Source: Andrena cerasifolii
Taxonomy: Eukaryota; Arthropoda; Insecta; Hymenoptera; Andrenidae
Assembly (NCBI RefSeq): GCF_050908995.1
Contig: NC_135120.1
Coordinates: 248,001 to 312,000, forward strand
DNA: 64,000 nt
Direction of reading: 5' to 3'
Shown here: in pieces, positions 35,172 to 44,857 of the stretch
Layout of the letters: each line of letters begins with the position of its first letter
How positions within the stretch are numbered: position 1 is the first letter of the stretch
Notes under the pieces: generated by a model
Databases searched by the model: none
What the model was told of the DNA's origin: nothing
The model's input: only the letters and a program-made list of their open reading frames with translations
Translations under genes and position numbers: made by a program

Positions 35172-35884
35172 GGGGTCATGCCTAGTTAGCAGGCGAAAAA
35201 GAAACGTGATGTTTAGGAATTTTTTGTGGAAAATCTAATGTATATTTTTTACAACTATTTCCTTATTTCAAAAGTACATATATTCAGCAACTCTCAGTAA
35301 TTTTGTTATAGGAAAATATTAAAAAATTAACAAATAACAGATACTCTTCCGGAAGCTATTTTTTTGTTTGCGATGCGCACAAGTTCTCCTAGCCGGATTA
35401 TCTGAAATCGAAAGGTAAAGAAGATTCTGTAGGTATATGAGTTTATCTAGTTCGTGAACGAAGGATTTTTGTTTTTGATGAAAACTCTACTTTTAATTCA
35501 CGAAAAACGAACAATTAAACATTGAAAAATCATGATTTTGCGTTAAACAACCGCCATTTTGTCTGAAATCATTTTTTTGAAAAATCCTTCGTTCACGAAC
35601 CAGATAAACTCATATATTAACAGAATCCTCTTCACTTTCTGATTTCAGTTGATCCGGTTCGGAGAAATTGTGCTCACCGCACAGCGCCATTACAAAAACA
35701 GCTTCCGCGACAGTGATTGTTATTCCTTCATTATGTAATATTTTCCTATAACAAAATTCCTGAGGGGTGCTGAATAAATATACTTCTAAAATAAGGAAAT
35801 AGTTCTAAGAAACATATATCACATTTTTCACAAAAAATTCCCGAAAATAACGGTCTTTTTCGTCTGCCAACTAGGCATGACCCC
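35172..35884. mobile_element. 713-bp TTAA-flanked foldback MITE
   Basis: TTAA at 35168-35171 and 35885-35888. Ends GGGGTCATGCCTAGTT and the inverse of AACTAGGCATGACCCC. The arms match inversely throughout, for example TTTTGTTATAGGAAAATATT near 35302 and its inverse near 35735, and TGAACGAAGGATTTTT with its inverse near the centre (35465/35580). piggyBac- or Kolobok-type mobilisation inferred. Confidence 0.85.
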
Positions 35885-35893
35885 TTAATACTA

Positions 35894-36326
35894 ACAAGGA
35901 AAGATCCCGAACCTGAAAATTAAAAAAATTCTGAAACTTTGTGAATATGTAGGGGATGTCCTCCTGATTATAACGCAATTTTTGTTTGCTGCCCAAATTT
36001 ACTCAAAGGGGGTGAAATTAACCCCTGAAAATTCGGTTATTTTCCGATTTTGTGTTATAACTCACAAACTGTAAGAGATAGAAAACAAGTTTCAAGACAA
36101 AAGTTACTTCTTTTAATTAGATCTACCGTTTGGTAAAAAAATATTTCGCAGTTCACGAGTTATAACACAAAATCGGAAAATATCCGGATTTTCAGGGGTC
36201 AAATATACCCCCTTAGAGTGAATTTGGGCAGCAAACAAAAATTGGGTTGTAATCAGGAGGAAATTCCCAACATATTCACAAAGTTTCTGAATTTTTTTAA
36301 TTTCCGGGTTCGGGATCTTCCCTTGT
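35894..36326. mobile_element. Foldback MITE of the ACAAGG family
   Basis: Left ACAAGGAAAGATCCCGAACC and right (inverted) ACAAGGGAAGATCCCGAACC. Arms match inversely over about 200 bp each (AACTTTGTGAATATGT, TTTGGGCAGCAAAC, TTCAGGGGT, AACACAAAATCGGAAAATA). The terminus resembles that of the autonomous pogo-like element at 48807 (ACAAGGAAACATATCGAACC), so this looks like a distant non-autonomous relative. TA occurs beside the left end. Confidence 0.7.
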
Positions 36327-36499
36327 AAGTAGTGGTGCATTATACCTTTGAGTACATAATCAAACAGGTTTCAGCTGCGTAAACCTGCGGCTTTGGTGTC
36401 GGGAGCATTTTTTCCATAACTCTTATCAGTATCTGGAGTATCTTGCTTTCGTTTTTCATAATATCAAAAAATGTTTTAGATAAAAGCTGAATGATTCAC

Positions 36500-36895
36500 A
36501 AGAGGCCATAATTTAATGTAATTAGTTTTTTATATGTGGCCGCAAAGAGGACATATGTATGAAGGTCACCGATGTTTTGTTAAACGGAATCACATATTTT
36601 TTAATACATCACTGGATTCAGTTCATCATTTTCTATGGCAAAGTATTAACCTACTTATGTCGAAAAATTATTAGTTTAGGAGACATTTTAATTTAATCAT
36701 TAATATTGACATACAAATATCTCCTAAACTAATAGTTTTCCGACATCAGTAGGTTAATACTTTTTAATGGAGAATGACGAATAGAATTGATTAATGCATT
36801 AAAACATATGTGACTCCATTAAAAAAACATTGTTCACGTTTATATGTTTTCTACATGTGCACCTACAAAAAAAACTAATTACACCAAATATTTTA
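36500..36895. repeat. Foldback repeat
   Basis: TAATGTAATTAGTTTTTTAT (36516) pairs inversely with 36866-36885, and CTTATGTCGAAAAATTATTA plus GTTTAGGAGA pair with 36716-36750. Centre near 36700. Confidence 0.65.
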
Positions 36896-36904
36896 TATCA
36901 ATTT

Positions 36905-37590
36905 GAAATATATTTGGTAATTATTTAGAAGTTATCCATCCTCACCGATTTCAATGATTTTTGGATATGATGTCGGTTTATATGTTCGTTTCCGAGATAT
37001 TCGCGAAAAACTGCTGCTACTACATAATGTATTCTGCCGTATACCTACCTACAGTACGCGTCCGGGGCAGCGTATGCGCCAGCATGGGACAAAACAACTG
37101 ACGAAGCTGACCTTCGTTTCCGAGATATTTGCGAAAAACTTCTTTTGACTTATTCCGACGCAACGCATTTCACTTTCCAACTTGTCCCGGGTATTAATAT
37201 TGGTTGGGGCTAGATTAGTGCGGGGGGCGCGCGCCTGCTCGCGGGCGCGTAAAGCATGATAGCGAACCGATATGAGTCGGGGTGTTGACGGACATCCGCA
37301 AGTTTCTGGTTCAAATCTCTAAACTTACATCAGTTCGCTATCATGCTTTACGCGCACCCGCACTAATCTAGCCCCAACCAATACTAATACCTGGGACAAG
37401 TTGGAAAGTGGAATGCGTTGCATCGGAATAAATCAACAGAAGTATTTCGCAAATATCTCGAAAACGAAGATCGTGCGGCGGTAACATGTATAGGAAAAAG
37501 TTGTTCAGAATCTTGTTCTTGATAACATATCCAAAAATCATTGAAATCGGTGAGGATGGAAAACTTCTAAATAATTACCATATATTTTTT
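36905..37590. repeat. Foldback repeat with GC-rich core
   Basis: GGTAATTATTTAGAAGTT and CATCCTCACCGATTTCAATG (36914-36952) recur inversely at 37536-37580, and ATTAGTGCGGGGGGCGCG (37213) with GCATGATAGCGAACCGATAT pairs with 37330-37372. Centre near 37290. Confidence 0.75.
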
Positions 37591-37699
37591 TACAAATCAC
37601 AAAACTATTAGTTTTATTTTTATTATGAATCGTCCCCAACTTTAAGTTCCTTACCTTTCCGTATACCTCTCAAAACACCGTTAACGCGGATTATTGTTT

Positions 37700-37855
37700 C
37701 ACTTTGGATTAGGCATTTTGTTTTTAGTAATTTTGACTTCAGATTTGTAATCAGCGACCTCAAAAACCCCGGGATACCAAGTTTTGTATAAATTGAAGGT
37801 TTCACATTGATGCTATCATATTTTTTCCTCGATATTGGGATTTCCGACCACTGTG
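37700..37855. mobile_element. Transib-type terminus (isolated right end)
   Basis: Ends GGGATTTCCGACCACTGTG at 37855 followed by CGTCG, a CGNCG target. The upstream block AATCAGCGACCTCAAAAACC also precedes the right ends at 31871 and 40367. The matching left end was not found. Confidence 0.5.
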
Positions 37856-38066
37856 CGTCGGGAAGATGGGGCGCATCGGTTACGAAGCTTTGAAATTGAA
37901 GTAACTGCGCGCTAAGCGTAAAAAATGGCGTTCTGAAAATTTTAATGAAATATTTTACATTTTCAGGACTATAACATAATTCTTTACTTATTTAGTATTG
38001 TGTTGTTCATACGTGCATTAAATCCCAAGTTTCATTTTTACGAAATAAGACTATTTTACACTAACA

Positions 38067-38150
38067 AGGGAAGATTTCCTCTTGATTCCAACGCAATTTT
38101 TTTACTGCCCAAATTCGCTCTAAGGGGAAAAGGAAAAAATAAAAAAAAAT
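38067..38150 (+). repeat. ACAAGG-family MITE fragment
   Basis: ACAAGGGAAGATTTCCTCTT, then CGCAATTTTTTTACTGCCCA and CGCTCTAAGGGG, matches the left arm of the MITE at 35894. The right arm is missing. Confidence 0.5.
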
Positions 38151-39352
38151 GATGAAAGTTTTATCAATTGTTTTAACAATTAGAAGTTATAAACAAAAAT
38201 ATTGATAAGGTTTTCTAAAATTCGTTGTTACACAAGAAATCTGAGCTGGATATTTAAATAATTATGAAACAGCATATTCCATATTTTTTTCCCATACAAT
38301 TTCAACTTTTGTTGTATTGCGGAACTATGCTCCTCGACAACCGAAGAACTTTCCGATCCCATTGTAACGCACCTTAAGGAGGAACACCACTGTGACGGCC
38401 GGAAAGTTAATCCATTTTTAAGAATTTTTTTCAGAAATAATTTACAGTTTTCATAAAAAAAAAATATTACCTATCTTTAGTACGTTGTCTTAAGAGACTA
38501 TACAAAAAAATAAAAAAACATCCATAAATTTGAATATATTAATTAATCTTCTAGATCCCTCCCACGCACAGTGGTCTGGAGGGTGGCTAAAATTCAATTT
38601 CTTAACTTCAACTTTCCAATGTCATTTTTTTGTATGAATTGACAACTCTCCAGAGCTTCTAAATCCGCATACATTTCCCTTTTCAGATGATTCTTTGATT
38701 AGATATAATATTACGAAGACAAAATCATGAAATTTTATGTGAATCTAATTGTTTTAATTACTCATTATAGAACATCAAAATACATCTTTGTATCATACAG
38801 TTACATAGGTAAGGAAGTATATTTCAGTTATTTATAGGTGTCATAGGCATTGTTTAGTTTATGTACAAATAGTGCAATGTTTATAACAATTTAAATTTTG
38901 AGAAGGCTTATAAAAAAATGATTAAGCATGATTAACGTTGGACTGTTTTTACATGAAAGCTTACACAATTGTTAACAAGAGCATGTAAATTTCAAATGCA
39001 GTCTCCTGCAATTTTCAATTTTATGTAGACTTTTAGAAATGACGCTCGAAGTATTTGGGCGTCCCGGACGCATATAGCTGCATAGCCGCTTCAGGAGCGA
39101 TTTGGAAGAAGCGGACTGTCTCAGATGTTTTCATTGCGCGAACCTTATCTACTGTTAGTATTAAGTCTTATAAACACATTGGTTCTCTCAAGGCGTATTT
39201 CTGCCTCGTTGCGTTAGTCTTCTGTCGAATGTGGACTGTGAAACACCTCTTGCATTGACAGATTTTTTGATTTTATATATTCTTCAATGTAAAAGTTTAG
39301 TTATATATCATAGTTATATGTTATAGTTATACATAGTTCAGTTATATAATAG

Positions 39353-39354
<2 letters not shown>

Positions 39355-39409
<55 letters not shown>

Positions 39410-39420
39410 TGTGTGTGTGT
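39355..39420 (+). repeat. (TA)n(TG)n microsatellite
   Basis: About 24 TA units followed by about 8 TG units inside the Transib element, just upstream of the residual transposase frame. Confidence 0.95.
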
Positions 39421-39475
39421 GCCATAACGTGTTGTGAAGTTTATTTTATAAGTGTTTCAAAAATTTTATATAACA

Positions 39476-40078
39476 ATGGCAGAAAGTATGTTTCATTTCT
39501 GTGTCAATCACATCAGACGGTTTCATTTCTGTGTCAATCACATCAGACGGCTTCATTTCTGTGTCAATCACATCAGACGGTCTCATTTCTACAAAGAAAA
39601 GTATCCATGGTAGCCTATGCCGCCCACAATCCAAGTGATTTTGGTACATGGAAAGCAAATACTCGAAAAATGTATTTTGCCGTCAGGGTATTTAGAAGAG
39701 GATGCGGCAGAATCACGAAATAAGTTTTATAAACAGGACCGACAATTTCGTGCCCGAAAACATAGTAGGAAGAATAATCTCCTAGATATATTTCATAGAG
39801 CTCTGGACACTTCGGATCCAATTATATCTAGCATATCACTCGCAAATAAAATGCAAAAACAAAAATTGAGCAGACTTCAGCTACTCACTGAAGTTATATC
39901 AATATTACGTTGTCCAGTTGTCGAACCACAACCATCAACATCACATTCCGGAATAGCTGTCGATGTTAATGTTTCCGATGATGTTGATGATCATGATCAT
40001 GAAGATAATGAGGAACATGAAGATTTACCTATATTGCAATATTTAGATAATGTGGGATTAGAATTGAATGTATTATAG
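39476..40078 (+). pseudogene. Transib transposase, C-terminal remnant
   Basis: From ATG at 39476 the frame reads through three tandem 10-residue repeats (FHFCVNHIRR), then HFYKEKYPW, a TAG stop at 39611-39613, and continues in the same frame with MPPTIQVILVHGKQILEK, CILPSGYLEEDAAESRNKFY, QDRQFRARKHSRKNNLLDIF and ALDTSDPIISSI to a stop at 40078. In Transib and RAG1 transposases the catalytic Glu sits in an equivalent EE-A-E-RNK helix near the C-terminus (from family knowledge). An acidic tail (DDVDDHDHEDNEEHEDLP) follows. The first two catalytic Asp residues are absent because the upstream part is deleted. The TIR and TSD evidence of the host element supports the assignment. Confidence 0.6.
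39491..39590 (+). repeat. 30-bp tandem triplication inside the Transib coding frame
   Basis: TTTCATTTCTGTGTCAATCA followed by CATCAGACGG occurs three times (39491, 39521, 39551), plus a partial fourth start at 39581. The 30-bp unit preserves the reading frame. Only single-base differences separate copies, so the expansion is young relative to the decay around it. Confidence 0.95.
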
Positions 40079-40734
40079 GTAATAATTGTATATATTTTAT
40101 ATGTATAATATTTTTTAATATTTTTTTTTAAATCAAAGATAATGTTAGAACTGATTCTTTTTTTTCTCTAGTACAGATATGATTTTTAATTTTGGCTATA
40201 AAATGCCGCTTTCCAAACCACAATGCGCGCCATATTGAATCCGCCATTTTGAATTTTGAATTTTTAGTGCAAAATTCGTTATCAGCGACCTCAAAAACCC
40301 TTAATCACCACGTTTCAGAAAGATCAGAATTTTGACCGCTAAACGTAGGTATCCCCAGACCACTGTGCCACGCGAGCTTGTCGAATGTGTCACTATAGAA
40401 CAGCAGGTCCGAAATCAAATTTCATTTTTTTTTCACTATATGAGTGTAGTTTCTGTTGTACGTACTGATTTTTAAAACAATTTTTTTTTGTAAAAATGGT
40501 GCGCTTTGCAAGAAACGTTTCGAAAATCCGCGAATAAGATGGACAGTTTTTCGAGCATATTTCAAAAAAATTGTTTTCAATCAAAGAATACATAAGTACA
40601 ACGGAAACTACATCCGTGTAGTTTATAAATCCCCACAAAACTACCTTTTTTAGAAAAAGGTACAAAAAAGAGCGCCTAGTACACGTGCGCAAAGAACGGT
40701 AAATATTAATTTACCGTTCTTATTAAATCCCATA

Positions 40735-41515
40735 AAAAAGAATTCCATTTAAAAACATTGTCGAAAATATCTTCACAAAACTAATGATATACATAAATGG
40801 CGCCAATTATAAAAACGGCTATTTGTACAAACAATCGGATTTAAATAGAATAAAGGATTCATAATTGGAAGAAACAAAAAAAAAATAATAATATTAAGCA
40901 GATATATTTTTATAGAAATAAACATTTTAATACCAATAAAAATTTTATTCAAAATACTTGGCGCTGCGAAACCACAAAAATGTTAATTGTCTTGGTATAA
41001 ATAATAAAACAAGACAATACACCATTGTGACAAGAAAGAAAGAAAAATAACAATGCAATTTATACATGTTTATTCAGTTTAGCAACACCAATAAAAATAT
41101 ATCTGCTTAATATTATTATCTTCTTTGTTTTTTCCAATGATGAATCTTTTATTCAATTTAAATCTGATTGTTTGTACAAATGCCATTGTTATAATTGGCG
41201 CCATTTTTGTATATCAGGGTTGACTAACTGGTGGCCCGCGAGCCACCGGGGAGGCTCCTCTGCCTTGCTGCTGCGCTGAATGGCCCCCTCCTTACCTACT
41301 AAACTCTGACGATCGCAGTGGATTCCTCCTTCTTTCCTTCTCCTTTCGACTGCGATCGTCAGAGTCCGGTAGGTATGGGGGGGGGGGGCAGCATGGCAGC
41401 AAGGCGGACGAGCTTCCGGTGGCCCGCGAGCCACCATTAGTCAACCCTGTTGTATATCATTAATTTTGTGAAGATATTAATTTACGACAATGTTTTCAAA
41501 TGGGATTCTTTTCTG
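40735..41515. repeat. Foldback element hosting a hAT MITE
   Basis: AAAACATTGTCG and ATATCTTCACAAAACTAATG (40752-40785) pair inversely with 41458-41510. TGGCGCCAATTATAA (40798), ATTTGTACAAACAATC and AAGCAGATATATTTTTATAG pair with 41085-41205. The inner part folds around 41000. The hAT MITE at 41215-41449 interrupts the right arm. Confidence 0.75.
41215..41449. mobile_element. hAT MITE, 235 bp, with 8-bp target duplication (copy 2)
   Basis: TTGTATAT is duplicated at 41207-41214 and 41450-41457. The ends are CAGGGTTGACTAACTGGTGG and its inverse. The interior has the same near-palindrome (CTCTGACGATCGCAGTGG and its inverse) as 18750-18957. The empty site is readable because the host foldback arm continues on both sides. 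Confidence 0.9.
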
Positions 41516-42444
41516 CTCACCCTCCTCTTTGCCCCCTTTTTCCGGCGACCTTGCCGTTTTCCCACTTCTCTTAAACCCTCCACTTCTCTCCTCCTCCATC
41601 GCAACCACCTCCTCCTCCCTCTCTCTCTCTCTTTTCCGCAGTAGCTCTCTAAGCTACCCATACTGCTCCCCACGCTACTACCACTATCATTTCTATACCT
41701 TTCCTTTATTGTCGTGCTCCCCTTGCCCTTCTCACCCCCTTTCCCATCATCGCCCCCCATTTGCCCTTCTCCCTCACTCCCCTCCCCGTCTTTATGCCTC
41801 CAACCTTCCCTTTATTCATGCTCCTACTTCCTTTTTCCCCGTTCAAAAATTCCCGCCTTCCTGCCAACACCTTTACCTCTTCTCCTCTCCGACAGATGTC
41901 TCCCCTTTGATCTCACTCTAGTGATCCTCTAGGTAATCATCGGAAAATGTGTTCCGCGTTTTCTATTGGTCGACGCAATTGGGGTCTAAACCAGAAGTAG
42001 AGAGAGCAAGAAACTGTAAAAAAAAGAAAGAGACAGAAATACTGGTAGAAAGAGACAGAAATACTGACAGATAGAAAGAGATAGATAAACGTTTAGGTTA
42101 TGTTATTTCCGGTTTTGCTCCAAAATGGCTGCGGTTATACCGATCACTCCCTAGAGGATCACTATCTCGCTCTGCTCTTTCCCGCCACACTTCTCCCAAG
42201 TCAAGCACCTAACCTCCAAACCTTCCATTATCCTAGCCTCCTATTTCCTTGTCACCTTCAATCCTAGCCCTTTCCCCCTTAGCTCTATCCCTTCTACACC
42301 TCTCCTTCGCTCTCCACACTCGCATTCTATCCTCCCTTTCACCGCCTCACCACACTTTTCCTTAATTGAGGATTGGATAATTTTTTCACCTCCTCTGGGT
42401 AATTTTTTTTTTAAATATGTCGTATTGTCATCCAAACTACGCAC
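41482..42444 (-). pseudogene. LINE ORF1 N-terminal fragment, split by a MITE
   Basis: The minus strand encodes a Gly/Lys/Arg-rich segment with SGSSVGSSMGSLESY, KERERGRRRWLRWRRREVEG and KRQGRRKKGAKRRVSRKESH (41760 downward), and beyond the MITE a further charged segment (GEKIIQSSIKEKCGEAVKGR, 42400 downward). Composition and motif style match the ORF1 start of the LINE at 1490-4080. Pyrimidine-rich plus-strand ORFs here (41490-41921, 41714-41932) are shadows. No RT is present. Confidence 0.45.
41921..42162. mobile_element. TA-flanked MITE, 242 bp
   Basis: TA at 41919-41920 and 42163-42164 flanks GTGATCCTCTAGG and its inverse CCTAGAGGATCAC (one internal base change), with a further inverted pair AATCATCGG/CCGATCACT. 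It interrupts a pyrimidine-rich LINE segment whose character continues on both sides. GAAAGAGACAGAAATACTG is repeated inside. Confidence 0.8.
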
Positions 42445-42548
42445 GCCTGCAAAGCTTTGGATTGGTAGAAGTGGTTTAAATTTCAGTTTTCAGATATGAA
42501 CCAAACATATGTTACGTTCGGAACGTAAAATTTTTCTTTTAAGTCAGG

Positions 42549-42598
42549 GTATGCATCAACAACGCCTAGCGTTATAGGAAATCCCTCGTTGATCATAC
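42549..42598 (+). other. Structured hairpin-cluster motif, copy 1
   Basis: Closing stem GTATG-C-ATCAAC (42549-42560) with GTTGATCATAC (42588-42598): 11 pairs with one bulged C. Hairpin A AACGC-CTA-GCGTT (42561-42573). Hairpin B AGG-AAATC-CCT (42576-42586). Closed by TC before the 3' stem strand. Same architecture as the copies at 42769, 43011, 43799 and 44145 with a different primary sequence. Confidence 0.5.
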
Positions 42599-42768
42599 TC
42601 CTGCCTATTAATTAATAATATTTTTGATAGAACAAAAACCCCTTTTCTTGGAACGTCGTCGTCTCAACGTACTGCCGTCCCGCGATACAGATAAGGCGGT
42701 GCTGACGAAAGACCCAGTGATTCTCCTTCTGTGCCGAATCCGTTTTATGTAAGCGGCAGGGTTGCGTT

Positions 42769-42808
42769 TCAACAATGCTTTGCAGCATTGTGGGAGAACC
42801 CTCGTTGA
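42769..42808 (+). other. Structured hairpin-cluster motif, copy 2
   Basis: Closing stem TCAAC (42769-42773) with GTTGA (42804-42808). Hairpin A AATGC-TTTGCA-GCATT (42774-42789), extendable to ACAATGC/GCATTGT. Hairpin B GGG-AGAA-CCC (42792-42801), then TC. The order and spacing of the elements match copy 1, and the string GTGGGA is shared with copies 3-5. Confidence 0.5.
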
Positions 42809-43010
42809 GCACACCTCTGACCGTCGCGTTAAACATTGTAACATAATCAGTAACGGCTACAGCGGGAATGCGCAGACTGGATCATTTCTTAGAAGACTGA
42901 CGAAATTGTATGCTCTACATCCGGTGCAGGGAACCGCGCCTTCCCACGATCTTGTCGCATGTGTGAATTAGTAATTAATTAAAAATTGTTGTTAAAATTT
43001 GAATACCCAA

Positions 43011-43062
43011 CACAATTTCTGATAGTCAACCGACTGTGGGATTCCCCTAGTCAGAAATTGTG
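43011..43062 (+). other. Structured hairpin-cluster motif, copy 3
   Basis: Perfect 12-bp closing stem CACAATTTCTGA (43011-43022) with TCAGAAATTGTG (43051-43062). Hairpin A TAGTC-AACC-GACTG. Hairpin B GGG-ATTC-CCC, then TAG. Same-strand copies 4 and 5 conserve the loops and junctions while the stem base pairs change on both sides. Confidence 0.55.
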
Positions 43063-43798
43063 TATATGAAATCATGAACATTAAGGGAGGACCTTTAGCT
43101 GTGCGAAATTGTATGTGAGACGTCATGTTTTCCTGTGAGTACGAATATTCCGTAAAGATTGATCATATATTTGAATCGGGAGTCTGATGGATGGACGTGA
43201 AAACGCACACACACACCGCCTCGTTAAGTAGACGGGCCCATGGTAACGCGGCCGAGCGATAAAATGCAGCGTAAGCATTTTCGGTACGGACCCACTGTGG
43301 TCGCTGCCGAGAGCGTGAAGCTGCGACACTCTGTGACGGTAAATCGTGAGGTGCGTGTCATTGGGGTCCGCAAGTGTTTTAGAGCTAGAGTTCTCCGGTC
43401 TACTGTGTAACCGCGTGAAAGACTCGACTTTGCGAAACAAATATTCTAATAACTTCGAAACTATTTATTCTGTTAACGATTTAATCCAAATTTTTATTGT
43501 ATCTACTAGTTAAAATTATTATTATTCAGTTTCATTTCATAATTCAACTCAGTACTATTCAAAACGATAACCAAGTGTGTGCGTGTTCGCGTTTCATCCT
43601 CTTTTCTGATTCAGGTTTATCAGCGACTCAGAACTACACAAGCTTCAAGGTTTATCAGCGATCCAGAAAGTTTTCCAAAACTCAAAAAGCAAATTTAAAG
43701 CATATTGTCAATTCGATTATTGTGACTGTCTGGTGAGTTGCACATCTTATCTCTTTTTGTACACGAAAATACACCGTTATAATTAATTCGTACCTAAC
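43063..43798. other. Spacer between structured motifs, no recognised gene
   Basis: Includes a block of tandem GTTTATCAGCGAY (43615 and 43649). An ORF at 43123-43440 (minus) has no recognisable domain. Confidence 0.35.
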
Positions 43799-43850
43799 GA
43801 TAATTTCTGACAGTCAAACGACTGTGGGATTCCCCTAGTCAGGAATTATA
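43799..43850 (+). other. Structured hairpin-cluster motif, copy 4
   Basis: Closing stem ATAATTTCTGA (43800-43810) with TCAGGAATTAT: 11 pairs including one G-T. Relative to copy 3 an outer C-G pair has become T-A on both strands. Hairpin A CAGTC-AAAC-GACTG, where the first pair is C-G instead of T-G. Hairpin B GGG-ATTC-CCC as in copy 3, then TAG. Confidence 0.55.
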
Positions 43851-44144
43851 CCGATTTCACAAACGTCTATTCTTTGTAAATTATTGATTGATTTGTTCAT
43901 ATTCAGTTCTGTTAAATGTTTTACATCCATTCATTATTTAATCATTAAAACTTTATTTACTATTAAATTCTACTCATCAATTACCTATCTGATTCCATTG
44001 AAAAGACCCGTACGGGACTAGAGCACCAACGATCCCAAAATCTACCCCTTATCCATCTGATAAGGTACTTAGACATTTAAAATTTAAATAATTGACTGTT
44101 ACCAGTGCGGCGAGCCTCCTTGCCATTCTATACGTAACGATAAG

Positions 44145-44190
44145 AAATTCTGATAGTCTAACGACTGTGGGATATCCCTAATCAGAATTT
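44145..44190 (+). other. Structured hairpin-cluster motif, copy 5
   Basis: Closing stem AAATTCTGA (44145-44153) with TCAGAATTT (44182-44190), nine perfect pairs and one pair shorter than copy 3 on both sides. Hairpin A TAGTC-TAAC-GACTG. Hairpin B GGGAT-ATCCC, in which the changed loop bases are again self-complementary. Confidence 0.55.
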
Positions 44191-44857
44191 GGCTATTTAA
44201 AACGCGCCGCTCGAACACTAAAAAGGCCGCGGCACGTAACACATACAAGAAGCAAACAGGATCGAAGCTGAATAAAATCGTTTAATTAATATATTACTGT
44301 GTCATAATAAATTTTATTCTCTGACGTAGATCACACTGCGTCATCTTCTGCTTCGATTATCCGTAAATATATAAAATCCACATTTTAGTTACAACTTAAC
44401 GTAGAACTTATATAAAAATAGAGTAGCCCTTTGCTATAGTAAGTGTAGAGACTACAAAATGTGTCCGAAGGAGGTAAGAGCGTATTGCAGAAAGTCGTGT
44501 TGCAGGAAATTTAAATGCTAATGGTAATACAGCAAAAATGAAGGAAGAGATCCAATATTTTTAACGCACAATATATTGGTGTTGGAATAAAAATAATTTA
44601 GTATGTTTATTGGTGAATTAAAATATTGTTAATGGGAAACTAATAAAATAAATGAATAGCGTGGCAACTACTGTGAATTTTAAAGTATTACAAATGTCTT
44701 TCACAAAAGATTGAAAAGAATCAAGGGAGATGTGTTTTCTGCGTACTTCGTTCACTAATGTAACTTGCTCTACATTGCAAACAATCAACCATAATTTTCT
44801 TAATTTTTAATGCTATGCTAATCTGACAAATTTTGTCGAATTACCATATTTGACAAA
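44191..44857. other. Unassigned AT-rich stretch
   Basis: No recognised gene or repeat on either strand. Confidence 0.35.

Larger units (their letters stand above)
38567..40367 (+). mobile_element. Transib-type transposon with RSS-like ends and perfect 5-bp duplication
   Basis: The ends are CACAGTGGTCTGGAG on the left (38567) and, inverted, CACAGTGGTCTGGGG on the right (to 40367). CCACG is duplicated exactly (38562-38566 and 40368-40372). CACAGTG termini and a 5-bp GC-rich duplication are diagnostic of Transib, the superfamily related to RAG1, whose RSS heptamer is the same CACAGTG. The body encodes the C-terminal part of a matching transposase (39476-40078), while the N-terminal and central parts have been deleted. 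Confidence 0.75.

Noticed and set aside
41490..41932. Pro/Ser-rich plus-strand ORFs
   Set aside because: Shadows of the Lys/Glu/Arg-rich minus-strand LINE ORF1.
43011..43062. Hammerhead ribozyme
   Set aside because: CTGATAG resembles part of the core, but the required CUGANGA and GAAA elements are not both present, and the helix arrangement differs.
42792..44180. Su(H)-type GTGGGA sites
   Set aside because: The string lies in the paired 5' side of hairpin B and is explained by the structure; not independent evidence for a binding site.
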